A DNA stretch of 49,728 nt from NCBI GenBank assembly GCA_013388735.1, contig JACAES010000023.1, positions 1 to 49,728 on the forward strand, read 5' to 3'. A program made the translations under genes and the position numbers. Position 1 is the stretch's first letter; every line of letters begins with the position of its first letter. This stretch comes from Chloroflexota bacterium. GTDB taxonomy: Bacteria > Chloroflexota > Anaerolineae > Aggregatilineales > Phototrophicaceae. The notes under the pieces are model-generated. The model saw nothing but the letters and a program-made list of their open reading frames with translations, was not told where the DNA came from and did no database searches. Positions 8,068-16,542 of the stretch are shown piece by piece.

Positions 8068-11034
8068 ATGCTGGCTGAAAAACAGGAACACATGGTTGAT
8101 GCTCAGGAATGGCACACGTTAGAGGTGGCGCGGGCGGCGGCGGCGCTGGCGGTTGATCCGCAGGTCGGTTTATCCGAAAGCCAGGCGACGGAGCGGCGCA
8201 GGCAGTACGGCGCGAATGAACTGGTCGAACGGGGCTTAAAAAGCCCGCTGGCGATTTTGTGGGAGCAGGTTACTAACCCGCTGGTACTGCTGCTGGTTTT
8301 CGCCGCCGTTATATCAGCTTTTCTGGGCAAAACCGACAGCGTGATTGCTATCCTGGCGATTGTGGTGTTAAACGCGCTGCTGGGGTTGGTGCAGGAATAC
8401 CGCGCCGAACAGGCGATGGCCGCGCTCAAGAAGATGGCCGCGCCGCTGGTGCGCGTGCGGCGGGATGGCCGCCTGGCCGACATCGAAGCGCGCGAACTGG
8501 TGCCGGGTGATGTCGTCCTGTTGGAAGCCGGCAGCGTCGTGCCTGCCGATGCGCGCGTGATCGAATCGGCCAACCTGCGCGTGCAGGAAGCCTCGCTCAC
8601 CGGCGAGTCGCTGCCGGTCGAAAAAATCGTGGCCGCGCTGGACGATGCCAACGCTGCGCTGGGCGACCGCTATAACATGCTGTACATGGGTACGTCGGTG
8701 ACATATGGCCGGGGCAGCGCGGTAGTCGTCGAAACCGGCATGAAAACCCAGCTTGGCCGCATCGCCGAATTGATTCAATCGGTCGAAGGCGAAAAGACGC
8801 CGCTCCAGCGCCGCATGGCAGAAGTCGGTAAGGTGTTGATTGTGGCGGCGCTGGTGGTCATGGCGATTGCCTTTGTGATCGGTTTGATCGTCGGCTCGCC
8901 TATCCAGGAAGTGCTGCTCAATGCGGTGGCGATTGCCGTCGCCGTCGTGCCGGAAGGGCTGCCGGCGGTGGTGACGATTGCGCTGGCGCTGGGGGCGCAG
9001 CGGATGCTCAAGCGCCGCGCGCTGGTGCGCAAGCTGCCGGCGGTCGAAGGTCTTGGCTCGGTGACGACCATCTGCACCGACAAAACCGGCACGCTGACCG
9101 AAAACAAGATGACGGTCGTGCTGGTGGACGTGGCCGGGAAAACGGCGGAGATGGACGATGTGATCCGCCGGGGGATGCCGGCGCTGGTGGCGATGAACGG
9201 CAGCGGCGACGGCGGAGACGTGGCGCAGGCGCTACTGATGGCCGGGGATGCGCTGTGCAACGACGTGGTGCTGGAAGTGGATAAAGACCACCCGGAAGGC
9301 TACCGCGCCGTTGGCGACCCGACCGAAGGCGCGCTGGTGGTGGCGGCGGCGCGTTTCGGCCTGTGGAAATCGCACCTTGACCGGATTCTGCCGCGCGTGG
9401 GCGAGGTGCCGTTTTCGTCGGAGCGGCGGCGCATGACGACGCTGCACCGGCTGGACGAGAGCGTGACGCCGGACGAGGGCGGGGCCTACATCGTCAACCT
9501 GATGCGCGCGCGGCAGGCCGGTTTTATCGCCTTCACCAAAGGCGCGGTGGACAGCCTGCTGGATGTGTGCGACCGGGTGTGGGTGGACGGCCAGATTTTG
9601 CCGCTGACGCCGGAATGGCGCGAGCGCATAACCGGCGCGAATGACCGCATGGCGCAGGACGGCCTGCGCGTGCTGGGGCTGGCCTTCACGCGGCTGCCGG
9701 AACTGCCCGCCGACCTGCCCGGCGTGGAGCAGAACCTCGTCTTCGTCGGCATGGTCGGCATCATTGACCCGCCGCGCGCCGAGGTCAAACAGGCGGTCAA
9801 AACCTGCAAGCAGGCCGGCATTCGCCCGGTGATGATTACCGGCGATCACCCGCTGACGGCTTTCAAAATCGCCCGTGATCTGGCGATTGCCGGCCCGGAT
9901 GACCGTGTGCTGACCGGTCAAGACCTGAGCCGGATGTCCCAGGCGGAACTGGAAGCCGAGGTCGAGCAGGTGGCCGTTTATGCCCGCGTGTCGCCGGAAC
10001 ACAAACTCAACATCGTGCAGGCGCTCCAGCGAAAAGGGCAGATCACGGCCATGACCGGCGACGGCGTGAACGACGCGCCGGCGCTCAAACGCGCCGACAT
10101 CGGCGTGGCGATGGGCATCACCGGCACCGCCGTCTCAAAAGAAGCCGCCGATATGGTCATCCTGGACGACAACTTCGCCACCATCGTCAGCGCGGTTGAA
10201 GAGGGCCGCACCATTTACGACAACGTGCGCCGTTTCGTCAAATACCTGCTGGCGAGCAACACCGGCGAACTGTTCGTGCTGCTGGCGACGCAGTTGGTGG
10301 CGCTGATGACCATCCCGCTGACGACGCTGCAAATTCTGTGGATGAACCTCATCACCGATGGCATCCCGGCGCTGGCGCTGGGTGTCGAAAAGAGCGAACG
10401 CGGTGTGATGAGCCGCGCCCCCTATGCGCCTGACGAGAGCATCTTCGGGCGCGGCATGGCCCGGCATATCCTGATCGTCGGGCTGCTGCTGGGTTTAACC
10501 GGCCTGCTGCTGGGCATCTGGTCGTTTAACCAATATCTGGCCGAAGCGCAGCCGGTCGCAGATGAGCTGGGGCTGACGATGGAACAGGTGGTGGCGGCAC
10601 AGCGCGTCAACGATGTAGACCTGGGCGACACGGCGGCGGTGGCGGCGCGTGCCGCCGAACTGGGCATCCTGCCACAGCAGCTTACGCAGGCGCTGGAAGT
10701 CGAACGCGGCATGACCTACAACGCCTTCACCTGGAACACGATGGTTTTTATCTTCCTGACCATCGCCCAGATGGGACACGCGCTGGCGAACCGTTCCCAC
10801 GTCGAGTCCACCTTCAAAATCGGCTTCTTCGGCAACCGCTTCCTGGTGGTGGCGGTGGCGCTGACGGTTGCGCTGCAGCTGCTGGCGATTTACGCGCCGT
10901 TTTTCAACCAGATTTTCGACACTACACCGCTGACGCTGGAACAGTTGGGCATCTGCCTGGTGCTTAGCACGGTTGTGTTCTGGGGCGTGGAGGCCGAAAA
11001 ACTGCTGGTGCGGCGCGGCGTATTCAACGGGTGA
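8068..11034 (+). CDS. calcium-type (P2) cation-transporting P-type ATPase
   Basis: A membrane pump exporting Ca2+ or a similar divalent cation at the cost of ATP. Domains in order: N-terminal cation-ATPase domain, M1-M2, the A domain with TGES, M3-M4 with the ion-site motif VPEGLP, and the phosphorylation site CTDKTGT with D338. The nucleotide domain follows, then MITGDHPLTA, TGDGVNDAPAL, and the C-terminal six-helix domain with NLITDGIPALALG. The Glu of PEGLP and the Asn/Asp of NLITDG are Ca2+ ligands in SERCA, which favours calcium over sodium or magnesium. Length is about 988 residues, normal for P2. GAGG at 8058-8061 suits ATG 8068; ATG 8062 and 8092 are alternatives. Its leader contains a possible attenuator. 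An insertion rich in acidic residues lies between M7 and M8. Confidence 0.92.
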   Translation: MLAEKQEHMVDAQEWHTLEVARAAAALAVDPQVGLSESQATERRRQYGANELVERGLKSPLAILWEQVTNPLVLLLVFAAVISAFLGKTDSVIAILAIVVLNALLGLVQEYRAEQAMAALKKMAAPLVRVRRDGRLADIEARELVPGDVVLLEAGSVVPADARVIESANLRVQEASLTGESLPVEKIVAALDDANAALGDRYNMLYMGTSVTYGRGSAVVVETGMKTQLGRIAELIQSVEGEKTPLQRRMAEVGKVLIVAALVVMAIAFVIGLIVGSPIQEVLLNAVAIAVAVVPEGLPAVVTIALALGAQRMLKRRALVRKLPAVEGLGSVTTICTDKTGTLTENKMTVVLVDVAGKTAEMDDVIRRGMPALVAMNGSGDGGDVAQALLMAGDALCNDVVLEVDKDHPEGYRAVGDPTEGALVVAAARFGLWKSHLDRILPRVGEVPFSSERRRMTTLHRLDESVTPDEGGAYIVNLMRARQAGFIAFTKGAVDSLLDVCDRVWVDGQILPLTPEWRERITGANDRMAQDGLRVLGLAFTRLPELPADLPGVEQNLVFVGMVGIIDPPRAEVKQAVKTCKQAGIRPVMITGDHPLTAFKIARDLAIAGPDDRVLTGQDLSRMSQAELEAEVEQVAVYARVSPEHKLNIVQALQRKGQITAMTGDGVNDAPALKRADIGVAMGITGTAVSKEAADMVILDDNFATIVSAVEEGRTIYDNVRRFVKYLLASNTGELFVLLATQLVALMTIPLTTLQILWMNLITDGIPALALGVEKSERGVMSRAPYAPDESIFGRGMARHILIVGLLLGLTGLLLGIWSFNQYLAEAQPVADELGLTMEQVVAAQRVNDVDLGDTAAVAARAAELGILPQQLTQALEVERGMTYNAFTWNTMVFIFLTIAQMGHALANRSHVESTFKIGFFGNRFLVVAVALTVALQLLAIYAPFFNQIFDTTPLTLEQLGICLVLSTVVFWGVEAEKLLVRRGVFNG

Positions 11035-11168
11035 TGGGACTGGATGTGGCCGGGTTTGCGTCGCCGTGCCTGAGTCCGATCATGGGCGCAGACCATTGGT
11101 GTAGCTGGCTGATGTGTAATGGTACTAAGGTACTGTTTTAACGGAAAACTGATGGAGAGAGAGAAATA

Positions 11169-12065
11169 ATGCACACGGGAAATCTGGTAAAAACAACGCT
11201 GCTGATGGCGGCGCTCACCGGTTTTTTCCTGCTGATCGGTGGGGCGCTGGGCGGCACAAGCGGTCTGGTGATTGCGTTGGTGTTCGCCGTGGTGATGAAC
11301 CTGGGCATGTGGTGGTTCTCGGACAGCCTGGCACTGCGGTTCAGCGGCGCGCGTGAACTGCGCGCGGACGAAGCGCCGCAGCTACACCGGCTGGTAGCGA
11401 CGCTGGCGGAGCGGGCGAATATTCCTGAGCCGCGTGTTTACCTCATCGAAAGCGATATGCCCAATGCGTTCGCCACCGGGCGCAGTCCGCAGAGAGGCGC
11501 GGTCGCCGTCACAACCGGAATCGTGGAGCTGCTGAGCGCAGATGAACTGGCGGGCGTGATCGCGCATGAACTGGCGCACATTAAAAACCGGGATACGCTG
11601 GTGGCGAGCATGGCCGCGACGATGGCCGGCGCCATCAGTATGGTGGCCGATATGGCGATGTGGAGTTTGATCTTCGGCGGTGGTGACGAGGAAGATGGCG
11701 CCGGCGGACTGGTCGGTGGTCTTTTGAGCATCATCCTGGCGCCGATCATTGCGCTGATTATCCAGATGGCGATCTCGCGCTCCCGCGAATATGGCGCGGA
11801 CGAAGGCGGCGCGCGGCTGCTGGGCGACCCGGAACCGCTGGCCCGCGCGCTGGAAAAGCTGGACGGCTGGATGCACAACCTGCGACAGGATGAGATGCCC
11901 CAGGTCAATACCGGCACCGCGCACCTGTACATCGTCAACCCGCTGGTCGGCGGCGCAATGCTGAACCTGTTTCGTACCCATCCGCCGACCGAAGAGCGTG
12001 TCGCCCGCCTGCGGGCGCTGGCCCCGGCTTTAAACTGGCGGCAGTCACGCGCAGTCACTCAGTAA
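11169..12065 (+). CDS. htpX: HtpX-type M48 membrane zinc metalloprotease
   Basis: A membrane-bound zinc protease for quality control of membrane proteins. The 298 residues include two N-terminal membrane segments (about 8-28 and 31-50), the zinc motif HELAH (H133, E134, H137), two further hydrophobic segments around 145-195, and the third-ligand region SREYGADEGGA. A FATGRSP stretch before the active site is typical of HtpX. The start is ATG 11169 after a purine-rich GGAGAGAGAAATA. It follows the calcium-type ATPase by 134 bases. A G+C-rich hairpin without a T run lies just after the stop. Confidence 0.92.
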   Translation: MHTGNLVKTTLLMAALTGFFLLIGGALGGTSGLVIALVFAVVMNLGMWWFSDSLALRFSGARELRADEAPQLHRLVATLAERANIPEPRVYLIESDMPNAFATGRSPQRGAVAVTTGIVELLSADELAGVIAHELAHIKNRDTLVASMAATMAGAISMVADMAMWSLIFGGGDEEDGAGGLVGGLLSIILAPIIALIIQMAISRSREYGADEGGARLLGDPEPLARALEKLDGWMHNLRQDEMPQVNTGTAHLYIVNPLVGGAMLNLFRTHPPTEERVARLRALAPALNWRQSRAVTQ

Positions 12066-12072
12066 GCAAAAC

Positions 12073-12104
12073 CGGCGGGGATTCTAACCTTTCTCTCCCC
12101 GCCG
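12073..12104 (+). repeat. GC-rich hairpin after htpX
   Basis: CGGCGGGG (12073-12080) pairs with CCCCGCCG (12097-12104) around a 16-base pyrimidine-rich loop. No T run follows, so it may serve as a weak terminator, an mRNA-stabilising structure or a processing site between htpX and the next small gene. Confidence 0.4.
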
Positions 12105-12146
12105 CAGGATAGAAACGATTGTTGATAGAGAGGGACAATAAGCATC

Positions 12147-12401
12147 ATGGCGTATGACAATTTACTCGAAACGGTTGAGGAGCAGGTGATTCGGCGGCAG
12201 CGGCGCAGCGGAAAACGCGGCTACGCGCCGGATTACGAAGACCTGTACGATGCGTTGGACACGTATGAACCGCGCCGGAGTAAACGTCGCAGCACCGATG
12301 ATGAAGAATTCGAGGATGAACGCCGCGACCGCAGGCGCGAAAGCCGGCGCGACCGGCGAAAATTATGGAAGGAGCAATGGAATGCAGTGTCCGGTATGTG
12401 A
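12147..12401 (+). CDS. small, highly charged protein of unknown function
   Basis: An 84-residue protein with ATG 12147. After a short helical start it is dominated by Arg, Glu and Asp, with a run of alternating acidic and basic residues from about 45 to 75, and it is probably disordered or a single charged helix. Its last 20 bases overlap the start of the zinc-ribbon gene in another frame, so the two are translationally linked. I recognise no family. Real coding status is supported by the spacing, the coupled downstream start and the absence of any competing frame. Confidence 0.6.
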   Translation: MAYDNLLETVEEQVIRRQRRSGKRGYAPDYEDLYDALDTYEPRRSKRRSTDDEEFEDERRDRRRESRRDRRKLWKEQWNAVSGM

Positions 12402-12645
12402 TGTGGAATTGAGTATTTCGGAACGTCAGGGCGTCGAGATTGACTACTGCCCGAAGTGCCGGGGCGTCTGGCTTGACCGGGGCGAACTGGACAAAATCAT
12501 CGAACGGTCGGCGACCAGCGCCGCCCCGACACGCGAGGGTTACACGCCGTCCAGACGTGACGACGATGATGACGACCGCTACCGCGCGGGCGATTCTCGA
12601 AAGCCCAAACGTAAATCGTTCCTGGACGAGCTGTTCGACTTTTGA
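12382..12645 (+). CDS. TFIIB-type zinc-ribbon protein (zf-TFIIB family)
   Basis: An 87-residue protein with an N-terminal four-cysteine zinc ribbon, CPVC then CPKCRGVWLDRGEL, typical of the zf-TFIIB/COG3809 family. An Asp/Arg-rich linker and a short C-terminal motif KSFLDELFDF follow; a similar ending is usual in this family. GGAG at 12371-12374, 7 bases before ATG 12382, fixes the start inside the previous gene. Function is not established. The zinc ribbon may bind nucleic acid or a protein partner. A strong terminator follows at 12660. Confidence 0.88.
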   Translation: MQCPVCDVELSISERQGVEIDYCPKCRGVWLDRGELDKIIERSATSAAPTREGYTPSRRDDDDDDRYRAGDSRKPKRKSFLDELFDF

Positions 12646-12659
12646 AGCCGGCGCGACCG

Positions 12660-12694
12660 CGAGGCCATCCTGATGAGATGGCCTCGTTTTTCTT
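12660..12694 (+). terminator. rho-independent terminator after the zinc-ribbon gene
   Basis: CGAGGCCATC (12660-12669) pairs with GATGGCCTCG (12677-12686) over a 7-base loop, followed by TTTTTCTT. It separates the htpX/zinc-ribbon unit from the CBS gene, whose Shine-Dalgarno AAGGAG (12695-12700) starts immediately after the T run. Confidence 0.85.
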
Positions 12695-12705
12695 AAGGAG
12701 AGATG

Positions 12706-13086
12706 ATGAAAACCTACCAGTTGATGACCAGAGACGTGATCGCCGTCCGGGCGGATACGTGCCTTGACGAGGTGGCGCGCCTGCTGGAACGGCACCGCAT
12801 CCAGAGCGTCCCGGTTATAAACGAGCATGAACAGGTGATCGGCCTGGTGCGGCGGCTGGATATTTTTATGCAATCGGGTGAAAACGGCCAGACCGCCGCC
12901 GGGGCAACTGCCGCCGATGTGATGAAACATCGCGTGACCTGCGTGCAGGAAGAGGATGAGATCAGCGATGTGGCCTGGTTGGTGGCCCGGCGCGGCTTGG
13001 GGATGCTGCCTGTTTTACGCGAAGGACGGCTGGTCGGTGTGATTTCTCGCAGCGACCTGGTGCGGCTGTATGCTGTCGTCGGATAA
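12706..13086 (+). CDS. CBS-domain pair protein
   Basis: A 126-residue stand-alone protein made of two CBS motifs (about 5-58 and 70-126). The conserved pieces are VARLLERHRIQSVPVI...GLVRRLDI and VAWLVARRGLGMLPVL...GVISRSDL. Such proteins form a Bateman module that binds adenine nucleotides and senses energy status. AAGGAG at 12695-12700 favours ATG 12706 over ATG 12703. Its stop codon directly abuts the stop of the convergent PII-like gene. The next two genes encode a PII-like protein and an antiporter, both in a class often controlled by nucleotides, so a common theme of nucleotide sensing is possible but inferred. Confidence 0.88.
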   Translation: MKTYQLMTRDVIAVRADTCLDEVARLLERHRIQSVPVINEHEQVIGLVRRLDIFMQSGENGQTAAGATAADVMKHRVTCVQEEDEISDVAWLVARRGLGMLPVLREGRLVGVISRSDLVRLYAVVG

Positions 13087-13449
13087 TCACCGGTGCTGGC
13101 CGAAGTGGCGTATGCCGATGGCGCGCTCCACATCCAGCACGAAAGCCACGCCGGTATCAGGCTGGTCGAGGTCGCCCAGCACCGCTTCGGTGGCGGCCAG
13201 CAGGGCGTCCACCTGCTCATCATGCACCACCGAAAGCACAAAAACGCTGGTGATGTCGCTTTCCCGCATGATCTCTTGCAGGGACATCATGCCTGGCAGG
13301 ATTTCCAGCGCCTTCGATTTTTCCTGCAAGCGGCGCAGCCCGTAACTTTCGATGATCGTCACGCCCGGCGCGCCGGCCTTTTGCCAGGCTTCGCCCACCG
13401 CATGAACATCCTCGGTTCGTGATGTAATCAGGATAACCAGTTTTGACAT
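13087..13449 (-). CDS. PII-like small signalling protein next to an antiporter
   Basis: A 120-residue protein with the look of a PII/CutA-like ferredoxin fold. A first strand KLVILITSR is followed by helix VHAVGEAWQKAG, strand GVTIIESYGL, a 20-30-residue segment that would be the T-loop, strand SVFVLSVVHDEQVDAL, helix, and final strand AFVLDVERAIGIR. It lacks the classic PII signatures, so nucleotide binding is not assured. It begins 3 bases after the stop of the CPA2 antiporter gene on the same strand, so both are in one operon. PII-like proteins paired with cation or bicarbonate transporters are known, which makes control of the antiporter the leading hypothesis. Confidence 0.7.
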   Translation of the reverse strand: MSKLVILITSRTEDVHAVGEAWQKAGAPGVTIIESYGLRRLQEKSKALEILPGMMSLQEIMRESDITSVFVLSVVHDEQVDALLAATEAVLGDLDQPDTGVAFVLDVERAIGIRHFGQHR

Positions 13450-13452
13450 GCG

Positions 13453-14697
13453 TTAAACCCCTTCGGTTACTTCGGACGGTCGCGGCTGGAAGACCCGGCG
13501 CACAAGCGGGGGCGTCAGCACTGTTGATAACAATATTACCAGAAACAGTGCTGCAAAGAGCGGTTCTTCTGCCCGCAGAATGCCGCTGCTGATACCCAGC
13601 GAAGCGATAATCAGCCCCACTTCCCCGCGAGAGATCATACACACGCCCAGCCGCAGCGCCTCCACGTTGTTGAAGCCCCCCAGCCGCGCGCCGGCCCCGC
13701 AGCCGATCACTTTCGAGGCGACCGCCACCAGCAGCAGCACCGCCGCGAAAGGCAGCGCATCCAGGGGGAAACGACTCAGGTCAGTTTGCAGGCCGACGCT
13801 GACGAAAAAGATGGGGACGAGGAAGGCATACGACATATTGGAAGTGGCGACATCAATGCTGCGTTTGATGTTTTCCCGCGCGCGGCTGAAGCCCACGCCG
13901 GCGATGAACGCCCCGGTGATGGTCGCCACGCCGCCGAAGTAGTCCGCCGACCAGCCGAACAGCAGCGCCATGATGAGCGCGAAGGCCGGCACGCCGTAGG
14001 ACTGCGCGGCCACCGCGTTATGCTGAATCCAGTTGACGATGCGCGGCAGGACGAACCAGGCCGCCGCCGAAGCCACGCCGATGTAAGCCGCCATGCGCAC
14101 GACGATTATCAGCAGGTCGCCGGCCTGCGCGGCCTGTTCCGGGCCGGTGATGGCAATCGCCAGCGACACCAGCAGAATCGCCACGACGTCGTCTATCAGT
14201 GCCGTCGCCAGCAGGGCATTCCCCTCGCGCGTTCGGAGTACGTCTAACTCCAGCAGCACCTGGGCAGAAATGCTGACCGAGGTGGCTGCCAGCGTCACCC
14301 CGGCGAACAACCCTTCCTGCCAGGAATAACCGAACGCGGCCACTGCCGGCAGCGTCATCGCCAGCGGCAGCAGCGCCCCGGCCACCCCCGCGATCCCGGC
14401 CACCACGCCCACCTCGGCCAGTTCCTGCAGGTGAACATCCAGGCCGACTTTAAACATCAGCAGCAGCACGCCCAGTTCGGCCAGTTCGTGGACGGTTTCC
14501 TCCAGATGCGCGGCTTCGATGCCGAAGGCCGGCACATGCAGCAGGTCAAGCAGAGTCGGGCCGAGCAGGACGCCGATCACCAGTTCGCCCAGCACGCGCG
14601 GCTGATCGAAGCGCCGCGCGATGGTGCCGCCAACACGGGCGGCGGTGATGATGATGCCAAGCACCAGGAAAAGGGCAACAACCGGGTTAGCTTCCAT
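13453..14697 (-). CDS. CPA2-family cation/proton antiporter (Kef/NapA type)
   Basis: An integral membrane antiporter of 414 residues with about 12-13 hydrophobic segments, exchanging Na+ or K+ for H+. N-terminal RVGGTIARRFDQPRVLGELVIGVLLGPTLL is the usual CPA2 start (quoted in part: LGELVIGVLLGP), and ATALIDDVVAILL carries the paired Asp motif of electrogenic NapA-like members. GAFIAGVGFSR and the ISRGEVGLI helix near the C terminus also fit. There is no C-terminal TrkA-N/RCK domain, unlike KefB/KefC. The downstream PII-like protein may supply regulation instead. The start is ATG 14697; the 67 bases upstream separate it from the glutaminyl cyclase gene on the same strand. Confidence 0.9.
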   Translation of the reverse strand: MEANPVVALFLVLGIIITAARVGGTIARRFDQPRVLGELVIGVLLGPTLLDLLHVPAFGIEAAHLEETVHELAELGVLLLMFKVGLDVHLQELAEVGVVAGIAGVAGALLPLAMTLPAVAAFGYSWQEGLFAGVTLAATSVSISAQVLLELDVLRTREGNALLATALIDDVVAILLVSLAIAITGPEQAAQAGDLLIIVVRMAAYIGVASAAAWFVLPRIVNWIQHNAVAAQSYGVPAFALIMALLFGWSADYFGGVATITGAFIAGVGFSRARENIKRSIDVATSNMSYAFLVPIFFVSVGLQTDLSRFPLDALPFAAVLLLVAVASKVIGCGAGARLGGFNNVEALRLGVCMISRGEVGLIIASLGISSGILRAEEPLFAALFLVILLSTVLTPPLVRRVFQPRPSEVTEGV

Positions 14698-14764
14698 CGA
14701 TAGCCTCGCTTCTCACCAGGTGGACAGCGCCGATGACGGTCTGCCCTCGACCGTTGACCGAAAG

Positions 14765-15601
14765 TCAGTCCGGCAGCACAAAGCGGACTTCAAATAATTT
14801 GGGCCAGCGTTTGCCGGTGATGTAAAAAGTTTCTTTTTCGGGATCGTAGGCGATGCCGTTCAGCACCGAGTCGTCGGCCAGTGCGCTGTACTCTGCATCA
14901 GTGAGCAGGTCGCTGACGAAGATGATGGCTTTGACTTCGCCGCTGTTTTTGTCAATCTGGAAGATCAGGTCAGAGTACCAGATGTTGGCATAAATCCAGT
15001 CGCCTACACATTCCAGTTCGTTCAGCAGGCTTAAGGGCCGCCCCTGGAACGCCCACTGGCTGATCGGGCGTCCTTCCAGGCTGACCAGTCGTTCGTCGGT
15101 GGCCTCGAACGTTTTGGGGTCACGGACGGTCAGGGTGTCCGTGCCGTCGCTCATGTAAAGCTGCTGGCCGTCAAAACACAGGCCCCATCCTTCACCTTCA
15201 TACTCAAACGTGCCGATCTGCTCGAAGGTTTCCAGGTCGTAGATGAAAGCGGTCTGCTCTTGCCAGGTAATCTGGATAAGGCGGTCTTCGACCAGCGCCA
15301 GCCCTTCGGCAAAATATTCGGCGGGCAAATCCACCTGTTTAAGCACTTTGCCGGTTTCCGGGTCAACCTGCCGCAGCGTGGACTCCCCGTACTGCCCGGC
15401 GCTTTCGTAAAAGTAGCCGTCGTGCAGCACCAGCCCTTGTGTATAAGCGCCGGTATCGTGTGGATAACCGGCGATCACCTCCGGTACGAGGATGTCTGCC
15501 GGAACGGGCGTGGGCGTGGCGGGAGATTGGGCGGCGGTCAGACTAAAAAAGATGGCGCTCATTAACACGAGCGCCATCATCATAACCATATTGCGGCGCA
15601 T
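14765..15601 (-). CDS. secreted glutaminyl-peptide cyclotransferase
   Basis: Converts N-terminal Gln to pyroglutamate on peptides. The 278-residue product has a signal peptide (Met-rich hydrophobic core about 4-22, cut near TAAQS), a short Thr/Pro linker, then the five-bladed propeller of the plant/bacterial glutamine cyclotransferase type. The markers are DTGAYTQGLVL, YESAGQYGES, FAEGLALVEDRLIQITWQE, GEGWGLCFDG, LNELECVGDWIYANIW and VLNGIAYDP. The Glu of NELE and the Trp of ITWQE are family hallmarks. It is exported or anchored outside. An AATATG-G-CATATT palindrome lies 35-47 bases before the start. Confidence 0.92.
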   Translation of the reverse strand: MRRNMVMMMALVLMSAIFFSLTAAQSPATPTPVPADILVPEVIAGYPHDTGAYTQGLVLHDGYFYESAGQYGESTLRQVDPETGKVLKQVDLPAEYFAEGLALVEDRLIQITWQEQTAFIYDLETFEQIGTFEYEGEGWGLCFDGQQLYMSDGTDTLTVRDPKTFEATDERLVSLEGRPISQWAFQGRPLSLLNELECVGDWIYANIWYSDLIFQIDKNSGEVKAIIFVSDLLTDAEYSALADDSVLNGIAYDPEKETFYITGKRWPKLFEVRFVLPD

Positions 15602-15740
15602 AACGTTCCACTTTCGAATACAGATCGCGCCGTTTAATATGGCATATTATGGTCAATTTGGAAAGGGTAATCCATTCGAGCGGATTGGTTGAATCCACCT
15701 AAATCGGCCAGAAAGGCGCGAATCCGCCCACATGCCACCC

Positions 15741-16433
15741 TTAATCCACATACACGGTGCGGTCGGGGGGCGGGTTGAACATCAGGTAGATGAAGGTGAT
15801 AACCAGCCCGGCCACGAAGCCGCCGATGTGGGCGAAAAAGGCCACCCCGCCGCCCAGCGTGGACGCGCCCAGGGACGTGATGCCGTTAAACAACTGGATG
15901 ATAAACCAGAAGCCCAGCACCACCAGCGCCGGGATATTATAAAAACGCGGGAAGAAGCGGAAGAAGATAATCATGATCCGCACCCGCGAACCGGGATAAA
16001 GCAGCAGGTAGCTGCCCAGCACGCCGGCGATTGCGCCGCTGGCCCCCACCATCGGCACGCACAGACCGGCGTTGACCATGATTTCGGTCAGCGTCGCCAG
16101 GAAGCCCGCGCCGATATACAGCGCCAGGAAGCGCCGATGCCCGAAATAGTCCTCGGCGTTGCGTCCGAAGATCCACAGGTAGGTCATGTTGCCGACCAGA
16201 TGCATCCAACTGCCGTGCAGGAACATGCTGCGGAACATATCCAGCAGCGTTTCGACCGAAAAGAAGTTGCGCGAGATTTCGCACGGTACGGCAGATAGGG
16301 CGTAAAAGGTCTGCCCAAGCTGCTGCTGCGATTGGGTGAGCAGCCACAGGAAAACCAGGCTGTTGACTGCAATCAGGCCGTAGGTGACGTAGGCTTTCGA
16401 GCGCACCGGTTGAAGCGTTTTAATCGGAATCAT
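15741..16433 (-). CDS. rhomboid-family intramembrane serine protease
   Basis: A six-to-seven-helix membrane protease of 230 residues. It shows the catalytic serine in GASGAIAGVLG (S132) and the catalytic histidine in AHIGGFVAG (H202). It also shows the conserved L1-loop/TM2 region WMHLVGNMTYLWIFG with the oxyanion-hole His/Asn. AGGCGGTG on the minus strand fits ATG 16433; an in-frame TTG directly before it is a less likely start. The substrate is unknown. It is divergent from the small-RNA candidate and metY. Confidence 0.92.
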   Translation of the reverse strand: MIPIKTLQPVRSKAYVTYGLIAVNSLVFLWLLTQSQQQLGQTFYALSAVPCEISRNFFSVETLLDMFRSMFLHGSWMHLVGNMTYLWIFGRNAEDYFGHRRFLALYIGAGFLATLTEIMVNAGLCVPMVGASGAIAGVLGSYLLLYPGSRVRIMIIFFRFFPRFYNIPALVVLGFWFIIQLFNGITSLGASTLGGGVAFFAHIGGFVAGLVITFIYLMFNPPPDRTVYVD

Positions 16434-16542
16434 CAATCACCGCCTGTTGATCTAATCCGCTGCTGTACACTTATACGGATGTCGCGCCGGATTGGTTACA
16501 GATTTAACGAAAATTGCCCGATTTTAAACTTGCATTCTGGCG

